Below are positions 53,512 through 55,374 of a stretch of 55,374 bases of DNA, piece by piece. The stretch's first letter is position 1. Each line of letters opens with the position of its first letter. The DNA comes from JADHZC01 sp964409505 (lineage in GTDB: Bacteria; Pseudomonadota; Alphaproteobacteria; Rickettsiales; Rickettsiaceae). Location of the stretch: the NCBI GenBank assembly GCA_964409505.1, contig CAYPDK010000029.1, positions 1-55,374 of the forward strand, in the 5' to 3' direction. The notes beneath the pieces were generated by a model. It was given only the letters and a program-made list of their open reading frames with translations. It had not been told where the DNA came from and made no database searches. Both the position numbers and the translations under genes were made by a program.

Positions 53512-53877
53512 TCACTTAAAACATTTATCGTATAAATAAGTAAATTTTTGAATAAGCTGGTCAATTTTATTTACAATTTTGCTACAATTTTGGTTTCTCT
53601 CTTGAAAAGAACGTAAAATTAAATTTGTAGTTTTAGAATTAGCAAGTGCTTTAATAGTTTTAGACTTAATTTTTAATTTATTATCAAAATTTTTATAAAC
53701 CTTATTACATAAAAGAGACTTTATCTTTATAACATCTGATTTAGTGTAAAATCTCCTATTATTAATTTTATATATTTTAAGTCCAGTGTGAGTTTTCTCT
53801 AAGGATCTAATCTTATGTATTGGAACATTTAAAAAGGAAGACAATTCTCGCAAAGATATATACTTTTTCGTTTTCAT
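53512..53877 (-). CDS. MerR-type helix-turn-helix regulator
   Basis: The ATG at 53877 has a nearby AGG Shine-Dalgarno; an upstream TTG at 53895 is less likely, so the protein has 121 residues. It has a MerR-type winged HTH (ISLRELSSFLNVPIHKIRSL, then KIYKINNRRFYTKSDV, residues about 6-55) and a lysine-rich helical tail. A MerR-like gene directly behind ihfA is a conserved alphaproteobacterial pairing. No metal- or ligand-binding domain is visible. The target is unknown. Confidence 0.75.
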   Translation of the reverse strand: MKTKKYISLRELSSFLNVPIHKIRSLEKTHTGLKIYKINNRRFYTKSDVIKIKSLLCNKVYKNFDNKLKIKSKTIKALANSKTTNLILRSFQERNQNCSKIVNKIDQLIQKFTYLYDKCFK

Positions 53878-53926
53878 AAAACCTATAAGTATCAATTATC
53901 AAATCATTTCTAAATCATAGGATGTA

Positions 53927-54226
53927 TTATCTTTTTAACTGATTCCGAATACTCCTTGATGAAGAGAATCCAAAAACTTGTTTTTTTGCAATAGGGACAA
54001 GTTTTTTCTTTGAAATATCAAACCCCATTCTCTCAGATTTTTCATTTAAATAAAATTTTCCTATACCAGATAAAACAAATTCTCCCTCTGTAAGTATTAC
54101 GCTTACCATTTCTTCAAAAAAGGCATTAACAAACTCTTTGCACAAACTTACAGGCAATCCCATAGAACTACTAAGAGCAAGACTCAGATCTTTTTTTGTA
54201 AAACTTTCTTGTTGACTCTTTAACAC
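53927..54226 (-). CDS. ihfA: Integration host factor alpha / HU-family DNA-binding protein
   Basis: This 99-residue HU/IHF fold has N-terminal helices (FTKKDLSLALSSSMGLPVSL, then CKEFVNAFFEEMVSVI) and the strand LTEGEFVLSGIGKFYLNEKS. The DNA-clasping arm is shorter on Arg-Pro than usual (RMGFDISKKKLVPIAKKQV); the customary RNPKTGE is changed to GFDISKK. It ends with VFGFSSSRSIRNQL. It could be IHF alpha (favoured by the merR neighbour) or a divergent HU. IHF would also suit sigma-54 promoters, which often need DNA bending. Confidence 0.8.
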   Translation of the reverse strand: MLKSQQESFTKKDLSLALSSSMGLPVSLCKEFVNAFFEEMVSVILTEGEFVLSGIGKFYLNEKSERMGFDISKKKLVPIAKKQVFGFSSSRSIRNQLKR

Positions 54227-54298
54227 AATTTTAATTAAATAAAACGTAACTTACATTAGATTATCTTGCATTCACTACTAGAATATAAAAAAAATTTA

Positions 54299-54991
54299 CT
54301 ACAAAATGGAATAAAAAGCTATTGCTGCTGCATTGGCAGCATTAAGACTTTCAACTGAAGTATCAATTGGTATCTTTACTACAAAATCGCAATTATGTAG
54401 TACTAATTTTTTTACTCCTCTTGCCTCAGAGCCTATAACAATAGCTACCTTTTCAAGCACAGGTATAGAGTCAATGTTCTTATCTGATCTTGCATCAAGT
54501 CCAACAATCCAAAACCCTAATTTTTTTAACCTGTCAATAACATTGTTCAAATTAGTAACTAAAAAAACCTTTGTACATTCAATATAGCCAGAAGCAGCCT
54601 TATCAATATCTCCATTCTCTGAGGGAGAATTATAAGTAGTAAGAATAAAACACCTTGCTCCAAAGGCAACTGCACTTCTGATAATAGAACCTATATTATG
54701 AGAATCTTGTATTTGATCCAATATGATAATTTTACTACATAAACCATCTACCATCAGATTTTTATTATAAGAAAAAATGCTCTCAACCAGTGCTATGACT
54801 CCTTGATGTAACCTGTTTTTGCCTATTTTTTGACTCAAAAAGTCATTACTTTGAATTTCATAAAAAAAATTTCTCAATTTAGAAGAATATTTGTTAAAAA
54901 AATTTGTACTACAATAAATTTTTCTAACATTTCTACGAGAATTAGACAAAGCCGCGAGCACAGCATGCCTACCGTACATAAAATACTCCAT
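54299..54991 (-). CDS. rlmB: SpoU/TrmH-family RNA 2'-O-methyltransferase (RlmB-like)
   Basis: A 230-residue protein with a short substrate-binding N-terminus (MYGRHAVLAALSNSRRNVRK) and a SPOUT domain. Motif 1 is LDQIQDSHNIGSIIRSAVAF, motif 2 is AIVIGSEARGVKKLVL-like (VAIVIGSEARGVKK), and motif 3 is IPIDTSVESLNAANAAAIAF. RlmB methylates G2251 of 23S rRNA; other TrmH members modify tRNA. The N-terminal YGRHAV start favours RlmB. Confidence 0.92.
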   Translation of the reverse strand: MEYFMYGRHAVLAALSNSRRNVRKIYCSTNFFNKYSSKLRNFFYEIQSNDFLSQKIGKNRLHQGVIALVESIFSYNKNLMVDGLCSKIIILDQIQDSHNIGSIIRSAVAFGARCFILTTYNSPSENGDIDKAASGYIECTKVFLVTNLNNVIDRLKKLGFWIVGLDARSDKNIDSIPVLEKVAIVIGSEARGVKKLVLHNCDFVVKIPIDTSVESLNAANAAAIAFYSIL

Positions 54992-55171
54992 TACTTCAAA
55001 AAATATACAAAAAAAATAACAATCATCTCCAAGTAAAAAGATATATCTAACCTGTACCTAGCATTATATATTTTCTACAGAAAATATCTACTTACCAATT
55101 CCATTTCACATTCAGCACTACACACATAACAACAAAATCCTGTTAAAAACTCATGAATAAACTTATCCCCT

Positions 55172-55194
55172 CTCGCCCAAATGTGTAGGGCGAG
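55172..55194. other. GC-rich inverted repeat in intergenic DNA
   Basis: CTCGCCC (55172-55178) and GGGCGAG (55188-55194) form a perfect seven-pair stem with a nine-base loop, extremely G+C-rich for this genome. Neither strand has a T run behind it, so it is not a typical terminator. It lies in the 246-base gap between rlmB and the partial gene at the window end, where nothing else is recognised. Confidence 0.55.
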
Positions 55195-55237
55195 TGTTTA
55201 CAAAATATTCTACCAAATCAAGAAATATAATATAAAA

Positions 55238-55374
55238 TTAGCGCTGTAATATATTACGAACTAAACTTTGTAATTCTTCTACCATAGTTTGAGCTTTAAT
55301 ATAAGTATTCATAGTTGCTGAAAGAATATTTAATGCCTCACTTGCATTCCCTAATTGTTCAATAGGATCTGCAT
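55238..55374 (-). CDS. Partial gene at window end, C-terminal 45 residues
   Basis: The minus strand is open from the window edge to a TAA at 55238 and reads a helical C-terminus (PIEQLGNASEALNILSATMN, then AQTMVEELQSLVRNILQR). No family is recognised from this short piece. The heptad-like spacing of Leu/Ile suggests a coiled coil or helical bundle. Confidence 0.5.
   Translation of the reverse strand, partial: ADPIEQLGNASEALNILSATMNTYIKAQTMVEELQSLVRNILQR

Noticed and set aside
1..55374. CtrA-box-like TTAA-N7-TTAA sites
   Set aside because: In DNA this AT-rich they occur by chance too often to support any single site.
1..55374. CRISPR array, rRNA operon, tmRNA or SRP RNA
   Set aside because: No regularly spaced identical repeats and no recognisable rRNA, tmRNA or SRP RNA signatures were seen.

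Overview
The window is a very AT-rich, gene-dense bacterial chromosome segment. Its gene content points to an obligate intracellular alphaproteobacterium of the order Rickettsiales. The supporting genes are ChpT (CtrA phosphorelay), a Tim44-like protein, an ihfA-merR pair, tandem DegP/HtrA proteases, type 2 IPP isomerase, an Mrp-type antiporter cluster, GTA-like portal and terminase genes, and many decayed genes. Sigma-54, a FlbD/NtrC-like activator and the flagellar export protein FliQ together suggest a lineage that keeps (or recently kept) flagellar genes, as known for Midichloriaceae-type Rickettsiales. The family placement is inference.

Layout. 1-3.7 kb is a decayed accessory island on the minus strand: a SecA-like multidomain gene broken by frameshifts at A/T homopolymers and running off the window edge, a serine recombinase with less AT-rich sequence, and another broken remnant. 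3.7-6.7 kb is a translation and energy block (rpmH-rnpA-atpC, rpsB-tsf), with rpmH nested in the open frame that leads into rnpA. 7.1-11.3 kb holds tRNA-Asn, two tandem degP paralogues, tRNA-Ser and rpsD. 11.5-13.0 kb encodes a predicted CE-clan (Ulp1/deubiquitinase-like) cysteine protease, the best candidate host-directed effector here. 13.1-19.9 kb is an Mrp/Mnh-like cation/proton antiporter operon ending in holC. 20-27.4 kb has rpoN, an ABC-F ATPase, a multiply frameshifted pseudogene, mutS and a pseudouridine synthase.

27.6-31.1 kb (plus strand) carries a TolC-type exporter, a small PopZ/DUF2497-like protein, an exported Lys/Gln/Thr-rich protein with 52-residue tandem repeats, fliQ and rpmF. 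31.2-37.1 kb (minus strand) carries yidD, a Tim44-like gene, the sigma-54 activator, alaS and tRNA-Thr. 37.4-42 kb has bamD, portal, a possible small terminase, the large terminase, tRNA-Asp and dut. 42-48 kb has a zinc-ribbon membrane protein, dapD, fni, a membrane PAS protein without a kinase, tsaE, fumC and chpT. 48.3-53.3 kb is the complete pyruvate dehydrogenase set (pdhA-pdhB-pdhC-lpd). 53.5-55 kb has ihfA, a merR-like regulator and an RNA methyltransferase. The window ends in a partial gene.

How the parts fit. PDH and FumC feed the TCA cycle and ATP synthase (AtpC). BamD, YidD, TolC and the DegP pair serve envelope biogenesis and stress. RpoN and the FlbD-like activator plausibly control flagellar genes such as fliQ. 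ChpT links to the CtrA cell-cycle relay. The most interesting items are the CE-clan protease, the sigma-54/flagellar triad, the E/F-less antiporter with three large subunits, and the decayed SecA-like gene. All calls are from reading the sequence; no database search was run.
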